DNA from: Sphaerotilus natans
GTDB taxonomy: Bacteria > Pseudomonadota > Gammaproteobacteria > Burkholderiales > Burkholderiaceae_C
Assembly: GCF_900156335.1 (NCBI RefSeq)
Contig: NZ_FTMZ01000003.1
Span: forward strand, 127,950 to 191,949
DNA length: 64,000 bases
Direction of reading: 5' to 3'
Part shown: piece by piece, positions 31,673 to 43,124 of the stretch
Position numbering within the stretch: position 1 is the first letter of the stretch
Layout of the letters: each line of letters opens with the position of its first letter
Notes under the pieces: model-generated
Databases searched by the model: none
What the model was told of the DNA's origin: nothing
The model's input: the letters and a program-made list of their open reading frames with translations, nothing else
Made by a program: the position numbers and the translations under genes

Positions 31673-34600
31673 ATGACTCCAGGCGAAGACGACAGCTCCC
31701 GTTCCCCTGCCGCTGGCGAGACCGCGCCAGCCCCGGTGCCGGCTCCAGCCCCGCCCGGGCGACGCTGGCCCGGGATCCTGGCGCGCTGGGGCACTGCGGC
31801 GGTGGTGCTGGCCGGCCTGACGCATGTGGCGATGTGGGAGATGCGCACCTCGACGCTGCAGGCGCGCTTCTTCGCCGACTGGGCGGCGCAGCTCGATCAT
31901 CAGGTCCGCACCGAGCCGGCCGCCGGCAGCCGCTATCCGCGCACCGGGCCGAGCGACATCCGCATGGGCTACACCCGCATGCCCGAGTTCCTCGACGGCC
32001 TGGCCGGGCGCGGCTATGTGCTGACCGCGCAGGCGCAGCAGTCGCCCGCGCTGCAGGACTTCATGGACCGTGGCTTCTTCCCGCCCTATCCCGAGCGGGT
32101 GCAGGCCGGCCTGCGGGTGCTGGACTGCCGCGGCGAGCCGCTGTTCCGCTCACGTTTCCCGCTGCACACCTATGCCACCGAGGCGGAGGTGCCGCCGGTG
32201 GTGGCGCGCATGCTCGGCTTCATCGAGAACCGCGAGGTGCTCGACGAGAGCGAGCCGCTGCATAACCCGGCCATCGAGTGGACGCGGCTGGGCAAGGCGG
32301 TGGTCGACCAGGTCGTCGCGCTCGCCGACGAGGACCATGCCGCCGCCGGCGGCAGCACGCTGGCGACGCAGACCGAGAAGTTCCGCCACTCGCCGGAGGG
32401 GCGCACCGCCTCGGCGCATGACAAGTACCTGCAGATGGTCTCGGCCTCGGTGCGGGCCTACCGCGACGGCGAGAACACGGTGGCGGCGCGCCGGCGCATC
32501 CTGCTCGACTACCTCAACAGCCTGCCGCTGGGCGCGCAGCGCGGCTGGGGCGAGGTGCATGGCGTCAACGATGGCCTGCAGGCCTGGTACGGCGCGGATG
32601 TCGCGGCCAGCAACCGGCTGCTGGCCCAGCCCTCCGACCAGGCCGAGGGCCTGGCCGAGCGCGGCCTGGCGCTGCGGCGCATGCTCAGCCTGCTGATCGC
32701 GCAGCGCCGCCCGGCGCACTTCTTCGGACCGGGCCACGAGCAGCTGATGGCGATGACCGCCAGCTACCTGCGTCTGCTCGCGGCCGAGGGCATCATCGGG
32801 CCGGGCTTGCGCGATGCGGCGCTGGCCGCGCCGCTGCAGGTGCAGCCCGCCCATGCCGGCGCGATCCCGAACCTGGAGTTCGGCGAGCGCAATGCCTCCT
32901 CGCTGCTGCGGGTGCAGCTGTCGGGGCTGCTGAACACCCCGCGCCTGTACGAGCTCGACCGCTTCGACCTGAGCGCCTCGAGCCCGCTCGACGGCCATCT
33001 GCAGCGCGAGATCACCGAGCGGCTCCACAAGCTGCGCGATCCGGCCTTTGCCCGCGAGGCCGGCCTGCTGGGCTTCCAGCTGCTGGAGAAGGGCGATCCG
33101 GCCAAGCTGCTCTACAGCTTCACGCTCTACGAGCGGGGCGAGGGCGCCAACTTCGTGCGGGTGCAGACCGACAACCTCGACCAGCCCTTCGACATCAACG
33201 GCAGCGCCAAGCTCGAGCTGGGCTCGACCGCCAAGCTGCGCACGCTGGCGACCTATCTGGACATCATCGCCGAGCTGCACCGCCAGTACGCCGGCATGAA
33301 GCGCGCGCAGCTCGCCCAGGTCGAGATCGGCGCGAAGGACCGGCTGAGCCGCTGGGCCGTCGACTGGCTGTCGAGCACCGAGGACCGCTCGCTGGCGGCG
33401 ATGCTCGAGGCGGCGATGCAGCGCCGCTATTCCGCCAGCCCGGGCGAGCGCTTCTTCACCGGCGGCGGCGCGCACAGCTTCTCCAACTTCAATGCCGCCG
33501 ACAACGGCCGGCTGGCGACGCTGCACGAGTCGCTGCGCGATTCGCTCAATCTGCCCTTCATCCGGCTGATGCGCGACATCGTCTACCACCACATGCACCA
33601 CGCCTCGAGCGATGCCAGCGACATCCTCGAGGGCGACGACGACAATCCGCGCCGCCAGGAACTGCTCAAGCTCTTCATCAACAAGGAAGGGCGGCAGTTC
33701 ATGCGCAAGTTCTACCAGCGCCATCACGGCAAGGCGCCGGCCGAGGTGCTCGATCGCCTGGCCGAGAGCGTCAACCGCACCGCGCCGCGGCTGGCGGTGA
33801 TCTACCGCTCGGTCGAGCCGGAGGGCTCGCAGGCCGACTTCTCCGCCTACATCCGCCGCCATCTGCCGGGCGCGGCGCTGAAGGACGACTACCTCGAGAC
33901 GCTCTACCAGCGCCACGCGCCGGGCAACTACTCGCTGGCCGACCGCGGCTACCTGGCGCGGCTGCATCCGCTGGAGCTGTGGGTGGCCGCCTATCTGCGC
34001 CAGCATCCGCAGGCCGAGCTGGCGCAGGTGCTCGACGCCGGCGCGACCGAGCGCGAGCAGTCCTATGCCTGGCTGATGCGCAGCAAGGCCCGACGGGGCC
34101 AGAACAGCCGCATCCTGCAGCTGCTCGAGGCCGAGGCCTTCGCGAAGATCCATGCGCAGTGGAAGAAGGTGGGATTCCCCTTCGACACGCTGGTGCCGTC
34201 GTACGCCACCTCGATCGGCAGCTCCGGCGACCGGCCGGCGGCACTGGCCGAGCTGATGGGCATCATCGTCAACGATGGCCTGCGGCTGCCGACCGTGCAC
34301 ATCGACCGGCTGCATTTCGCCGCCGGTTCGCCCTACGAGGCGGCGCTGCGGCGTGCGCCCTCGGCGGGCGAGCAGGTGATGGCGCCGGAGGTGGCCGCCA
34401 CGCTGCGCCGCGCGCTCGGCCTGGTGGTCAGCGAGGGGACCGCGCGCCGGCTCAAGGGCGTGCTGGATGCCGACGGGCAGGCGCCGCTGCCGATCGGCGG
34501 CAAGACCGGCACCGGCGACAACCGGCTCAACACCTACACCCGCGGCGGCGGCCTGGCCGCCTCCCGCGTCACCAGCCGCACCGCGACCTTCGTGTTCTAT

Positions 34601-34798
34601 CTGGGGCCGCGCCATTTCGGCACGCTGACCGCCTTCGTGCTCGGGCCCGAGGCGGGCGGCTACAAGTTCACCAGCGCGCTGCCGACGCAGATCCTGAAGT
34701 CGATGGCGCCGCTGCTGCGGCCGGTGCTGGCCGGCCAGGCCGGGGCCAGCTGCCCGGCGGCGCCGTCGGGCACGGCGCTGGCCGTCCGGGCGCCCTGA
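31673..34798 (+). CDS. Very large divergent class A PBP-like protein (GT51-like plus transpeptidase)
   Basis: The product has 1041 residues from ATG 31673: a Pro-rich cytoplasmic tail, one membrane anchor (about 38-55), then a GT51-like domain with IENREV (E185), GGSTLATQTEKF (226-237), KYLQMVSASVRAYRDGE and RRRILLDYLNSLPLG. The transpeptidase motifs are STAK (518-521), SLN (624-626) and KTGT (944-947). The three are correctly ordered, but about 320 residues separate SLN from KTGT, well above ordinary class A PBPs, indicating an insertion. GT motifs are degenerate (EN rather than ED, TEKF rather than QLAKN). It probably polymerises or remodels peptidoglycan in the periplasm. It stands alone. 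Confidence 0.8.
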   Translation: MTPGEDDSSRSPAAGETAPAPVPAPAPPGRRWPGILARWGTAAVVLAGLTHVAMWEMRTSTLQARFFADWAAQLDHQVRTEPAAGSRYPRTGPSDIRMGYTRMPEFLDGLAGRGYVLTAQAQQSPALQDFMDRGFFPPYPERVQAGLRVLDCRGEPLFRSRFPLHTYATEAEVPPVVARMLGFIENREVLDESEPLHNPAIEWTRLGKAVVDQVVALADEDHAAAGGSTLATQTEKFRHSPEGRTASAHDKYLQMVSASVRAYRDGENTVAARRRILLDYLNSLPLGAQRGWGEVHGVNDGLQAWYGADVAASNRLLAQPSDQAEGLAERGLALRRMLSLLIAQRRPAHFFGPGHEQLMAMTASYLRLLAAEGIIGPGLRDAALAAPLQVQPAHAGAIPNLEFGERNASSLLRVQLSGLLNTPRLYELDRFDLSASSPLDGHLQREITERLHKLRDPAFAREAGLLGFQLLEKGDPAKLLYSFTLYERGEGANFVRVQTDNLDQPFDINGSAKLELGSTAKLRTLATYLDIIAELHRQYAGMKRAQLAQVEIGAKDRLSRWAVDWLSSTEDRSLAAMLEAAMQRRYSASPGERFFTGGGAHSFSNFNAADNGRLATLHESLRDSLNLPFIRLMRDIVYHHMHHASSDASDILEGDDDNPRRQELLKLFINKEGRQFMRKFYQRHHGKAPAEVLDRLAESVNRTAPRLAVIYRSVEPEGSQADFSAYIRRHLPGAALKDDYLETLYQRHAPGNYSLADRGYLARLHPLELWVAAYLRQHPQAELAQVLDAGATEREQSYAWLMRSKARRGQNSRILQLLEAEAFAKIHAQWKKVGFPFDTLVPSYATSIGSSGDRPAALAELMGIIVNDGLRLPTVHIDRLHFAAGSPYEAALRRAPSAGEQVMAPEVAATLRRALGLVVSEGTARRLKGVLDADGQAPLPIGGKTGTGDNRLNTYTRGGGLAASRVTSRTATFVFYLGPRHFGTLTAFVLGPEAGGYKFTSALPTQILKSMAPLLRPVLAGQAGASCPAAPSGTALAVRAP

Positions 34799-34835
34799 GC
34801 GGGGCGCTGCAGCGCCAGCCGGGGCGCACTGCGTG

Positions 34836-35459
34836 TCAGTGGCCCGCGCCGCCGTGCGGCGCGGCCGGCACCGGATGCATGATCCGGTCGGCGGTGGCGA
34901 TCGCGATGGCCGAGAACAGGAAGGCCACATGGATCACCGTCTGCCACAGCAGCACCTTGTCGCTGTAGTTCTCGGCGTTGATGAAGGTCTTGAGCAGATG
35001 GATCGAGCTGATGCCGATGATCGCGGTGGCCAGCTTGACCTTCAGCACCGAGGCGTTGACATGGTCGAGCCACTCCGGCTGGTCCGGATGGCCCTCCAGG
35101 TTGAGCCGCGACACGAAGGTCTCGTAGCCGCCGACGATCACCATGATCAGCAGGTTGGAGATCATCACCACGTCGATCAGGCCGAGCACCACCAGCATGA
35201 TGACGGTCTCGTTCAGGCCGGTGACCGGCGCATTGCTTTTGTAGCCGATGCTCTGCACCAGGATGTCGAGCGCATGCTGGTTGCCGAAGGCGGCCTCGAT
35301 CAGGTGGACCAGCTCCTTCCAGAACTGGAACACGTAGACGCCCTGGGCCAGGATCAGGCCGAGGTAGAGCGGCAGCTGCAGCCAGCGGCTGGCGAAGATC
35401 AGGCGCGACAGCGGATTGCTGCCGGAGCGGGAGAGCTCGGAAGGATTCTTGTGGGGCAT
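34836..35459 (-). CDS. UPF0114/TIGR00645-family membrane protein
   Basis: This 207-residue protein, with its start taken as the ATG at 35459, has four hydrophobic segments (about 25-45, 75-105, 130-150, 165-185). Motifs include SRWLQLPLYLGLILAQG near the N-terminus, NETVIMLVVLGLIDVVMISNLL and IGISSIHLLKTFI, all typical of the UPF0114 (YqhA) family of unknown function. The 40 residues encoded upstream in frame are unlikely to be translated. It is convergent with the PBP-like gene and divergent from acs. Confidence 0.88.
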   Translation of the reverse strand: MPHKNPSELSRSGSNPLSRLIFASRWLQLPLYLGLILAQGVYVFQFWKELVHLIEAAFGNQHALDILVQSIGYKSNAPVTGLNETVIMLVVLGLIDVVMISNLLIMVIVGGYETFVSRLNLEGHPDQPEWLDHVNASVLKVKLATAIIGISSIHLLKTFINAENYSDKVLLWQTVIHVAFLFSAIAIATADRIMHPVPAAPHGGAGH

Positions 35460-35778
35460 GAGCGAGCGCGAAGCGACGTGAAGGAAAAGGAACAGGGCGG
35501 CGACAGGGCGCGTGACAAATCTGTTGATCAGGGTTTGTCCTGAGGCTGTGTCATGAATGGCCATGACGACCGACAGCATCCAGGGATCGGTGTGTCGCGG
35601 TGAATTCAGGGAAAACCAGCGGATTCTAGGCGGGCATGCGTGTCAGGATGAAGCGCATCGCCGTGCGCAGCCTGCGCGCCGGGGTTAACACGGCGGGAAC
35701 GGGATTTGCAAAGTAAGGGCTTCGTAAGAGCCCCTGCCTACTGTCAGGTCCGGCACTTTTTCACCGCAGGAGACACGC
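35460..35778. other. Divergent intergenic region upstream of acs
   Basis: This 319-base gap between the UPF0114 gene and acs holds no credible gene. Besides the sigma54-like site at 35695-35710 it contains a small hairpin GGGCT/AGCCC (35717-35721 and 35729-35733) and the CAGGAGA ribosome site of acs near 35767. Confidence 0.45.
35695..35710 (+). promoter_or_regulatory. Candidate sigma54 promoter for acs
   Basis: GGGAACG-GGAT-TTGCA matches the sigma54 consensus at GG (-24), the following A-C-G and the whole TTGCA (-12), with exact GG-N10-GC spacing. It lies about 70 bases before the GTG start of acs. No competing sigma70 pair was found. Confidence 0.45.
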
Positions 35779-37761
<1,983 letters not shown>

Positions 37762-37802
37762 TCCCGGACGGCGTCCGCCGGCCTGCGTGATGCGGGCCGG
37801 AA

Positions 37803-37837
37803 CGAACAAAGCCCCGCATCGCGGGGCTTTTTTGTTC
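37803..37837. terminator. Bidirectional intrinsic terminator after acs
   Basis: The stem GCCCCGC/GCGGGGC (37811-37817 and 37821-37827) with an ATC loop is flanked by A-rich (ACAAA) and T-rich (TTTTTTGT) arms that extend the pairing. The symmetry suits termination of both acs (plus) and the convergent cytochrome c gene (minus). Confidence 0.92.
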
Positions 37838-37866
37838 GGCCTGCGATCAGGCGCGTTTCTTCAGCT

Positions 37867-38172
37867 TCACTTCTGGCTCAGCACCCAGGCCACCAGCGTC
37901 TTGGCTTCGTCCGGGGTGACATTGTTGGCCGGCATCGGGATCTGGCCCCAGGTGCCGACGCCACCCTTGATGACCTTGTCGGCCAGCTTGGCAGCGGCCG
38001 TCTTGTCGCCGGCGTACTTGGCGGCGACTTCCTTGTAGGCCGGGCCGACCAGCTTCTTGTCGACCGCATGGCAGGCCATGCAGTTCTTCTTGGCGGCGAG
38101 TTCGGCGTTGGCGAAGGCCGGGCTGGTCAGCGTGACGGCGGCCAGGGCGGCGAGGGCGAACAGAGGCTTCAT
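37867..38172 (-). CDS. Small periplasmic class I cytochrome c (c551/c552-like)
   Basis: The precursor has 101 residues with a signal peptide of about 22 residues (ending AFANA) and a mature chain of about 80. The heme site is C31-M-A-C34-H35 and the axial methionine is M80 in IPMPAN, as in cytochrome c551/c552 of Pseudomonas and beta-proteobacteria. It should carry electrons between periplasmic redox partners such as the bc1 complex and terminal oxidases or nitrite reductase. ATG 38172 has AGGAA upstream; the longer frame adds no signal-like residues. Confidence 0.92.
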   Translation of the reverse strand: MKPLFALAALAAVTLTSPAFANAELAAKKNCMACHAVDKKLVGPAYKEVAAKYAGDKTAAAKLADKVIKGGVGTWGQIPMPANNVTPDEAKTLVAWVLSQK

Positions 38173-38408
38173 CGGGAGTTCCTGTCTGAGGGTGGGTTGG
38201 GGGAAATGACAAGCGAGCGGGAAACCAGGCGTGAAGATGGTCCTGAAATGCAACCGCTTCGTTGGATCCACAACGATTCTAGGAGTCCCGCGGCTGACGC
38301 GCCTTGATGCGGCGCCGGAGAATCCAGGCTTCCCAGATGATGCGGGTCAACAGGGCGACACGGCCGGTGCACCGGCATCACATCGGCATTGCACAAGGGG
38401 AAATCGAG

Positions 38409-38639
38409 ATGGCACTGATGATTCTCGGCCTGGTCCTGATCGCGCTGAAGGCGCTCGGCCTGGCGCCGGTCGCGGCTTGGGACTGGTGGCTGGTGGTCGC
38501 GCCGCTGGCGCTGGCGCCACTCTGGTGGTGGTTCTCCGACGCGAGCGGGCGCACCCGGCGCCTCGAGGAGCAGCGCCACGAAGCGCGCCGGCAGGCACGC
38601 CGGCGCTCGACCGTCGCCTCGCTCGGCCGGCGCCACTGA
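38409..38639 (+). CDS. TIGR04438 'small Trp-rich' membrane protein
   Basis: This 76-residue protein has two hydrophobic helices rich in tryptophan (AAWDWWLVVAPL and PLWWWFSDASG) followed by a highly basic, charged tail (RRLEEQRHEARRQARRR). This matches the betaproteobacterial small Trp-rich protein family, whose function is unknown. ATG 38409 was chosen over upstream starts because it opens directly into the first helix and has GAAATCGAG before it. It is divergent from the cytochrome gene and 69 bases before lgt. Confidence 0.8.
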   Translation: MALMILGLVLIALKALGLAPVAAWDWWLVVAPLALAPLWWWFSDASGRTRRLEEQRHEARRQARRRSTVASLGRRH

Positions 38640-38708
38640 GGAGGCGCTTGCGCAGCCCTGGGGGCGGATGCAAGGCACCGGCAGGTTCCGGCCCTTATCA
38701 TCCGCGCC

Positions 38709-39530
38709 ATGCTGATCCATCCTCAGTTCGATCCGGTCGCGCTTGCGCTCGGCCCCGTCCAGATCCACTGGTACGGTCTGACCTATCTGGCCGCCTTCGG
38801 CCTGTTCTACGGGCTGGCCACGCGCCGCATTCTTCAACCGGTCTACACCGCACGCGGCTGGACCCCGCGCGAGGTCGAGGATCTGCTGTTCTACGGCATC
38901 GTCGGCGTCATCCTGGGCGGCCGGCTCGGCTATGTGCTGTTCTACAAGCTGGCGCACTATCTCGCCAACCCGATGGAGGTGTTCGCGGTCTGGAAGGGCG
39001 GCATGGCCTTTCATGGCGGCTTGCTGGGCGTGATCGCCGCGATGGCGGTGTTTGCCTGGGTGCGCAAGCGCGGCTTCTTCGAGGTCACCGACCTGGTCGC
39101 GACCTGCGTGCCGACCGGGCTGGCCTGCGGCCGGCTGGGCAACTTCATCAACGGCGAGCTCTGGGGCCGCGCGGCTGACGCGTCGCTGCCCTGGGCGATG
39201 GTCTTTCCGCAGTCGGGCAGCGAGCTGGCCCGCCATCCCTCGCAGATCTACCAGTTCCTGCTGGAGGGGCTGCTGCTGTTTGTCCTGCTGTGGCTCTATG
39301 GCCGCAGCCACGGCGCCCACCACCGCGCCGATGGCACGGTGGTCTGGGGCCGGGTCTCGGGCCTGTTCCTGGTCGGCTACGGGCTGTTCCGCTTCATCGC
39401 CGAGTATTTCCGCGAGCCCGACAGCTTCCTGGGCCTGCTGGCGCTGAATCTCAGCATGGGCCAGTGGCTATGCGTGCCGATGATGGTCGCGGGCGCCTTG
39501 ATCTGGGCCTGGGCCGGGAGGCGCGCATGA
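38709..39530 (+). CDS. lgt: Prolipoprotein diacylglyceryl transferase
   Basis: This 273-residue inner-membrane enzyme with about seven hydrophobic segments transfers diacylglycerol from phosphatidylglycerol to the lipobox cysteine of prolipoproteins. Family motifs are IHWYGLTYL near the N-terminus, GGLLGVI preceded by MAFHGG, and the signature [14 protein letters not shown]. The last four bases overlap tsaD (ATGA), implying translational coupling. A substrate is encoded in this window: the beta-helix lipoprotein at 2101-3738. Confidence 0.95.
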   Translation: MLIHPQFDPVALALGPVQIHWYGLTYLAAFGLFYGLATRRILQPVYTARGWTPREVEDLLFYGIVGVILGGRLGYVLFYKLAHYLANPMEVFAVWKGGMAFHGGLLGVIAAMAVFAWVRKRGFFEVTDLVATCVPTGLACGRLGNFINGELWGRAADASLPWAMVFPQSGSELARHPSQIYQFLLEGLLLFVLLWLYGRSHGAHHRADGTVVWGRVSGLFLVGYGLFRFIAEYFREPDSFLGLLALNLSMGQWLCVPMMVAGALIWAWAGRRA

Positions 39531-40603
39531 GTGCCGCTCCGCTGCGGGTGCTGGGCATCGAGTCTTCCTGCGACGAGACCGGCGTGGCGCTGGTCGAGCT
39601 GCCCGAGGGCGTGGCGGGGGCGGCCGCGCCGCGCCTGCTGGCGCATGCGCTGCACAGCCAGATCGACATGCACCAGGCCTATGGCGGCGTGGTGCCGGAG
39701 CTGGCCTCGCGCGATCACATCCGCCGCGTCGTGCCGCTGCTGCGCGAGACGCTGGCCGGTGCCGGCCTGGGGCTGGAGGCGGTCGATGTCGTCGCCCACA
39801 CCCGCGGGCCTGGCCTGGCGGGGGCGCTGCTGGTGGGCACCGGCGCGGCCTGCGCGCTGGCGATGGCGCTGGACCGGCCGGTGCTGGGCGTGCATCACCT
39901 GGAAGGGCACCTGCTGTCGCCCTTCCTGTCGGTCGATCCGCCGGAGTTTCCCTTCGTCGCGCTGCTGGTCTCGGGCGGGCACACCCAGCTGATGCGGGTC
40001 GATGGCGTCGGCCGCTACGCGCTGCTCGGCGAGACCATCGACGACGCCGCCGGCGAGGCCTTCGACAAGTCGGCCAAGATGCTCGGCCTGGGCTATCCCG
40101 GCGGGCCGGCGCTGGCGCGACTGGCCGAGCAGGGCCATCCGCAGGCCTACCGGCTGCCGCGCCCGCTGCTGCGCGGCGACCTGCTGGACTTCTCGTTCGC
40201 CGGGCTGAAGACGGCCGTCTGGACCCAGCTGGCGAAGATCGATGCCGGCGAGGACACGGCCGGCGACGGCCACGCGCAGGAGCGCGCCGATCTGGCCGCC
40301 TCGACCCAGGCGGCGATCGTCGAGGTGCTGGTGGCCAAGTCGCTGCTGGCGCTGAAGCAGACCGGGCTCAAGCGCCTGGTGGTGGCCGGCGGCGTCGGCG
40401 CCAACCGCCAGCTGCGCGCCGACCTGGACGCGCAGTGCCGCCGCCGCGGCGTGCGGGTGCACTATCCCGAGCTGCATCTGTGCACCGACAACGGCGCGAT
40501 GATCGCGCTGGCCGCGGCGATGCGGCTGCAGTCCGGCCAGGCCGAGGCCCGGCGCCAGTACGACTTCGATGTCCGCCCGCGCTGGGACCTGGCCAGCGTC
40601 TGA
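39527..40603 (+). CDS. tsaD: tRNA N6-threonylcarbamoyladenosine synthase subunit TsaD
   Basis: This 358-residue member of the Kae1/TsaD family forms the t6A modification at tRNA position 37 with TsaB and TsaE. Motifs: [32 protein letters not shown], the metal-binding HHLEGH (H124 and H128), SGGHTQLM, and [10 protein letters not shown] near the C-terminus with TDNGAMIA. The start ATG at 39527 overlaps the lgt stop. The longer frame from 39290 is a shadow of lgt. The ABC binding-protein gene follows after 19 bases. Confidence 0.96.
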   Translation: MSAAPLRVLGIESSCDETGVALVELPEGVAGAAAPRLLAHALHSQIDMHQAYGGVVPELASRDHIRRVVPLLRETLAGAGLGLEAVDVVAHTRGPGLAGALLVGTGAACALAMALDRPVLGVHHLEGHLLSPFLSVDPPEFPFVALLVSGGHTQLMRVDGVGRYALLGETIDDAAGEAFDKSAKMLGLGYPGGPALARLAEQGHPQAYRLPRPLLRGDLLDFSFAGLKTAVWTQLAKIDAGEDTAGDGHAQERADLAASTQAAIVEVLVAKSLLALKQTGLKRLVVAGGVGANRQLRADLDAQCRRRGVRVHYPELHLCTDNGAMIALAAAMRLQSGQAEARRQYDFDVRPRWDLASV

Positions 40604-40622
40604 TCAGCGTCTGATTCCCGAG

Positions 40623-41900
40623 ATGAACTTCCGTCTGAATGTCGTCGCGCGCGCCGGGCTGGCCGGCGCGTTGCTGGGCCTGTGCGCCCTGGCGCAGGCC
40701 GCCGAGCCGGTGCGGCTGGCGCTGATCGAGGGCCTGTCGGGCCCGTTTGCCAATGCCGGCGAGGCGGTGGCGCGCAATCTGGGCTGGGCGATCGAGCGGG
40801 TCAATGCCCGCGGCGGCGTGAAGCTGCCGGGCGGCGCGCGCCCGCTGGAGCTGGTGCGCATGGACAGCAAGGGCTCGACCGAGGAGGCGCTGGCGCTGCT
40901 GCGCGCGGCCACCGATCAGGCCGTGCCGGTGGTGATGCAGGGCAACAGCTCGGCGGTGGCCGCCGCGCTGGTCGAAGCGCTCAACCGCCACAATGCCCGC
41001 GAGCCGCAGCGCCGCGCGCTGTTTCTCAACTATGCCGCGGTCGATCCGGTGCTGACCAACGAGAAGTGCAGCCCCTGGCATTTCCGCTTCGACGCGCATG
41101 CCGACATGCGCCTGTCGGCGCTGGTCGACGTGCTGCAGCAGGACAGCGCGCTGCGCAGCGTCTACCTGATCGGTCAGGACTACAGCTTCGGCCAGCATGT
41201 GCTGAAGAAGGGCCGTGAGATGCTGGCCGCGCGCCGGCCTGACATCCGCATCGCCGGCGAGGAGCTGCATCCGGTCGGCCGCATCAAGGACTTCCTGCCC
41301 TACGCGACCAAGATCCGCGCCAGCGGCGCGCAGGCGGTGCTGACCGGCAACTGGGGCAACGACCTGACGCTGCTGATCAAGGCCGCGCGCGATGTCGGCT
41401 TCGAGGGCAAGTTCTACACCTTCTACGGCAACGCGCTGGGCGTGCCGGCCACGCTGGGCGAGAGCGGGGTGGGGCGGGTGGTCGCGGTGGCGGAGTGGCA
41501 TCCGAACGTCGGCGACAAGGCCTCCGAGGCGCTGGTGCGCACCTTCCGCCAGCGCTTCCCGAAGCCGCAGGATGACTATCTGCACCTGCGCATGCAGGTG
41601 ATGGTCGAGATGCTGGCGCAGGCGATCGAGCGCGCGGGCTCGCTGGACGCGACCGCGATCGCGAAGGCGCTGTCGGGCGCACGCTTCGACGGTCGGGGGC
41701 TCGGCGGCCTGGGCGCGGGCCAGATGCGCGCGGCCGACCACCAGTTCATCCAGCCGCTCTACGTCAGCACGATGCAGAAGGCCGGCAGCGAGGGCGTGCG
41801 CTTCGATGTCGAGGGCAGCGGCTACGGCTTCCGCACCGTGCGCTATCTGGCGCCGGAGCAGACGGCGCAGCCGCATTCGTGCAAGATGGCCCCCATCTGA
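40623..41900 (+). CDS. LivK/LivJ-like ABC transporter substrate-binding protein
   Basis: This 425-residue precursor has a Sec signal (about residues 1-24, ending ALAQA/AEP). The mature part is a type I periplasmic binding protein: VRLALIEGLSGPFANAGEAV, VVMQGNSSAVAAAL, VYLIGQDYSFGQHVL and QAVLTGNWGNDLTLLIKAARDVGF, as in branched-chain amino acid and amide binders. No permease or ATPase genes adjoin it, so its transporter is elsewhere. Substrate is unknown. It lies between tsaD and an aminotransferase on the same strand with short gaps. Confidence 0.86.
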   Translation: MNFRLNVVARAGLAGALLGLCALAQAAEPVRLALIEGLSGPFANAGEAVARNLGWAIERVNARGGVKLPGGARPLELVRMDSKGSTEEALALLRAATDQAVPVVMQGNSSAVAAALVEALNRHNAREPQRRALFLNYAAVDPVLTNEKCSPWHFRFDAHADMRLSALVDVLQQDSALRSVYLIGQDYSFGQHVLKKGREMLAARRPDIRIAGEELHPVGRIKDFLPYATKIRASGAQAVLTGNWGNDLTLLIKAARDVGFEGKFYTFYGNALGVPATLGESGVGRVVAVAEWHPNVGDKASEALVRTFRQRFPKPQDDYLHLRMQVMVEMLAQAIERAGSLDATAIAKALSGARFDGRGLGGLGAGQMRAADHQFIQPLYVSTMQKAGSEGVRFDVEGSGYGFRTVRYLAPEQTAQPHSCKMAPI

Positions 41901-41921
41901 AACTTCCCGTCGGGAGCCCTG

Positions 41922-43115
41922 ATGCGCGCGCTGATCGCCGACCTTCCTGCCTCGCGCATCCGCGAGGTCGCCGACGCCGGCATGGGCCGCACCGACGTGC
42001 TGGCCTTCTGGTTCGGCGAGAGCGACGAGATCACGCCGGTGCCGGTGCGCGATGCCGCCGTCACCTCGATCGAGGCCGGCGAGACCTTCTATTCCCCCAA
42101 TCTGGGCCTGCCGGAGCTGCGCGCGGCGCTGGCCGCGCAGGTCGCGCGGCTGCATGCGCCGCCGCTGCCGATCGGGCCGGAGCGGGTGGCGGTGACGTCT
42201 TCGGGCGTCAGCGCGCTGATGCTGGCGCAGCAGGCGCTGGTCGAGGCGGGCGACGAGGTGGCGGTGGTCGTGCCGGTCTGGCCCAACCTGGCCGCGCAGC
42301 CGGCGATCCTGGGCGCACGGGTGCGCCGGGTGAGCCTGCGCCCGAGAGCTGGCGGCGTCTGGGCGCTGGACCTGGACGAGCTGCTCGCCGCCGTCACGCC
42401 GGCCACGCGGGTGCTGATCGTCAACGCGCCGAACAACCCGACCGGCTGGACGATGAGCCGCGCCGATCAGCAGGCGCTTCTGGCGCACTGCCGCTGCACC
42501 GGCACCTGGATCGTCGCCGACGAGGTCTACGAGCGGCTGTATTACCCGCAGGATCCGCCGCCGGCCGGCTCGGCCGAGGCGGCGCGGCTGTGCGCGCCGA
42601 GCTTTCTCGACATCGCCGCGCCTGATGACCGGCTGATCGTCATCCACAGCTTCTCGAAGAGCTTCCTGATGACCGGCTGGCGCCTGGGCAGCCTGATCGC
42701 GCCCGAGAGCCTGATGCCGCACATCGCCAAGCTGATCGAGTTCAACACCTCCTGCGCGCCGGTTTTCGTGCAGCGCGCCGGGCTGGCGGCGCTGGCGGCT
42801 GCGCCCGAGGCGGTGCCGGCGCTGCAGGCGCGGCTGCGGCTGTGCCGCGACACGCTGGTCGACGCGCTGCAGGCGCTGCCCCGCGTCGAGGTCGCGCGCC
42901 CCGACGGCGCGATGTACGCCTTCCTGCGCGTCGAGGGCGAGGCGGACTCGCTGGCGCTGGCGCGCCGCCTGGTGGCCGAGCACGGCCTGGGGCTGGCGCC
43001 GGGCTCGGCCTTCGGGCCGGAGGGCGAGGGCTGGCTGAGGTGGTGCTTCGCATCACGCCAGCCACAGCGGTTGCTGGCCGGGGTCGATCGGCTGGCGCGG
43101 GCCTTGACGCTATAA
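41922..43115 (+). CDS. PLP-dependent class I/II aminotransferase
   Basis: This 397-residue fold-type I enzyme has the expected landmarks: YSPNLGLPELR, NAPNNPTGW for PLP and substrate, DEVYERLYY with the pyridine-binding Asp, SFSKSFLMTGWRLG with the PLP Schiff-base lysine, and a late WLRWCFA with the carboxylate-binding Arg. It should transfer an amino group between an amino acid and a keto acid; substrate is not evident. Its TAA stop (43113-43115) lies inside the TATAAT -10 box of rpsO. Co-transcription with the binding protein gene (21 bases upstream) is likely. Confidence 0.9.
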   Translation: MRALIADLPASRIREVADAGMGRTDVLAFWFGESDEITPVPVRDAAVTSIEAGETFYSPNLGLPELRAALAAQVARLHAPPLPIGPERVAVTSSGVSALMLAQQALVEAGDEVAVVVPVWPNLAAQPAILGARVRRVSLRPRAGGVWALDLDELLAAVTPATRVLIVNAPNNPTGWTMSRADQQALLAHCRCTGTWIVADEVYERLYYPQDPPPAGSAEAARLCAPSFLDIAAPDDRLIVIHSFSKSFLMTGWRLGSLIAPESLMPHIAKLIEFNTSCAPVFVQRAGLAALAAAPEAVPALQARLRLCRDTLVDALQALPRVEVARPDGAMYAFLRVEGEADSLALARRLVAEHGLGLAPGSAFGPEGEGWLRWCFASRQPQRLLAGVDRLARALTL

Positions 43116-43116
43116 T
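43111..43116 (+). promoter_or_regulatory. Consensus -10 box of the rpsO promoter
   Basis: A perfect TATAAT lies at the very end of the aminotransferase gene and includes its TAA stop. The -35 region (around 43087-43093) is poor. Transcription would start near 43123, giving a leader of about 97 bases before rpsO. Confidence 0.65.
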
Positions 43117-43124
43117 GACGGGCT

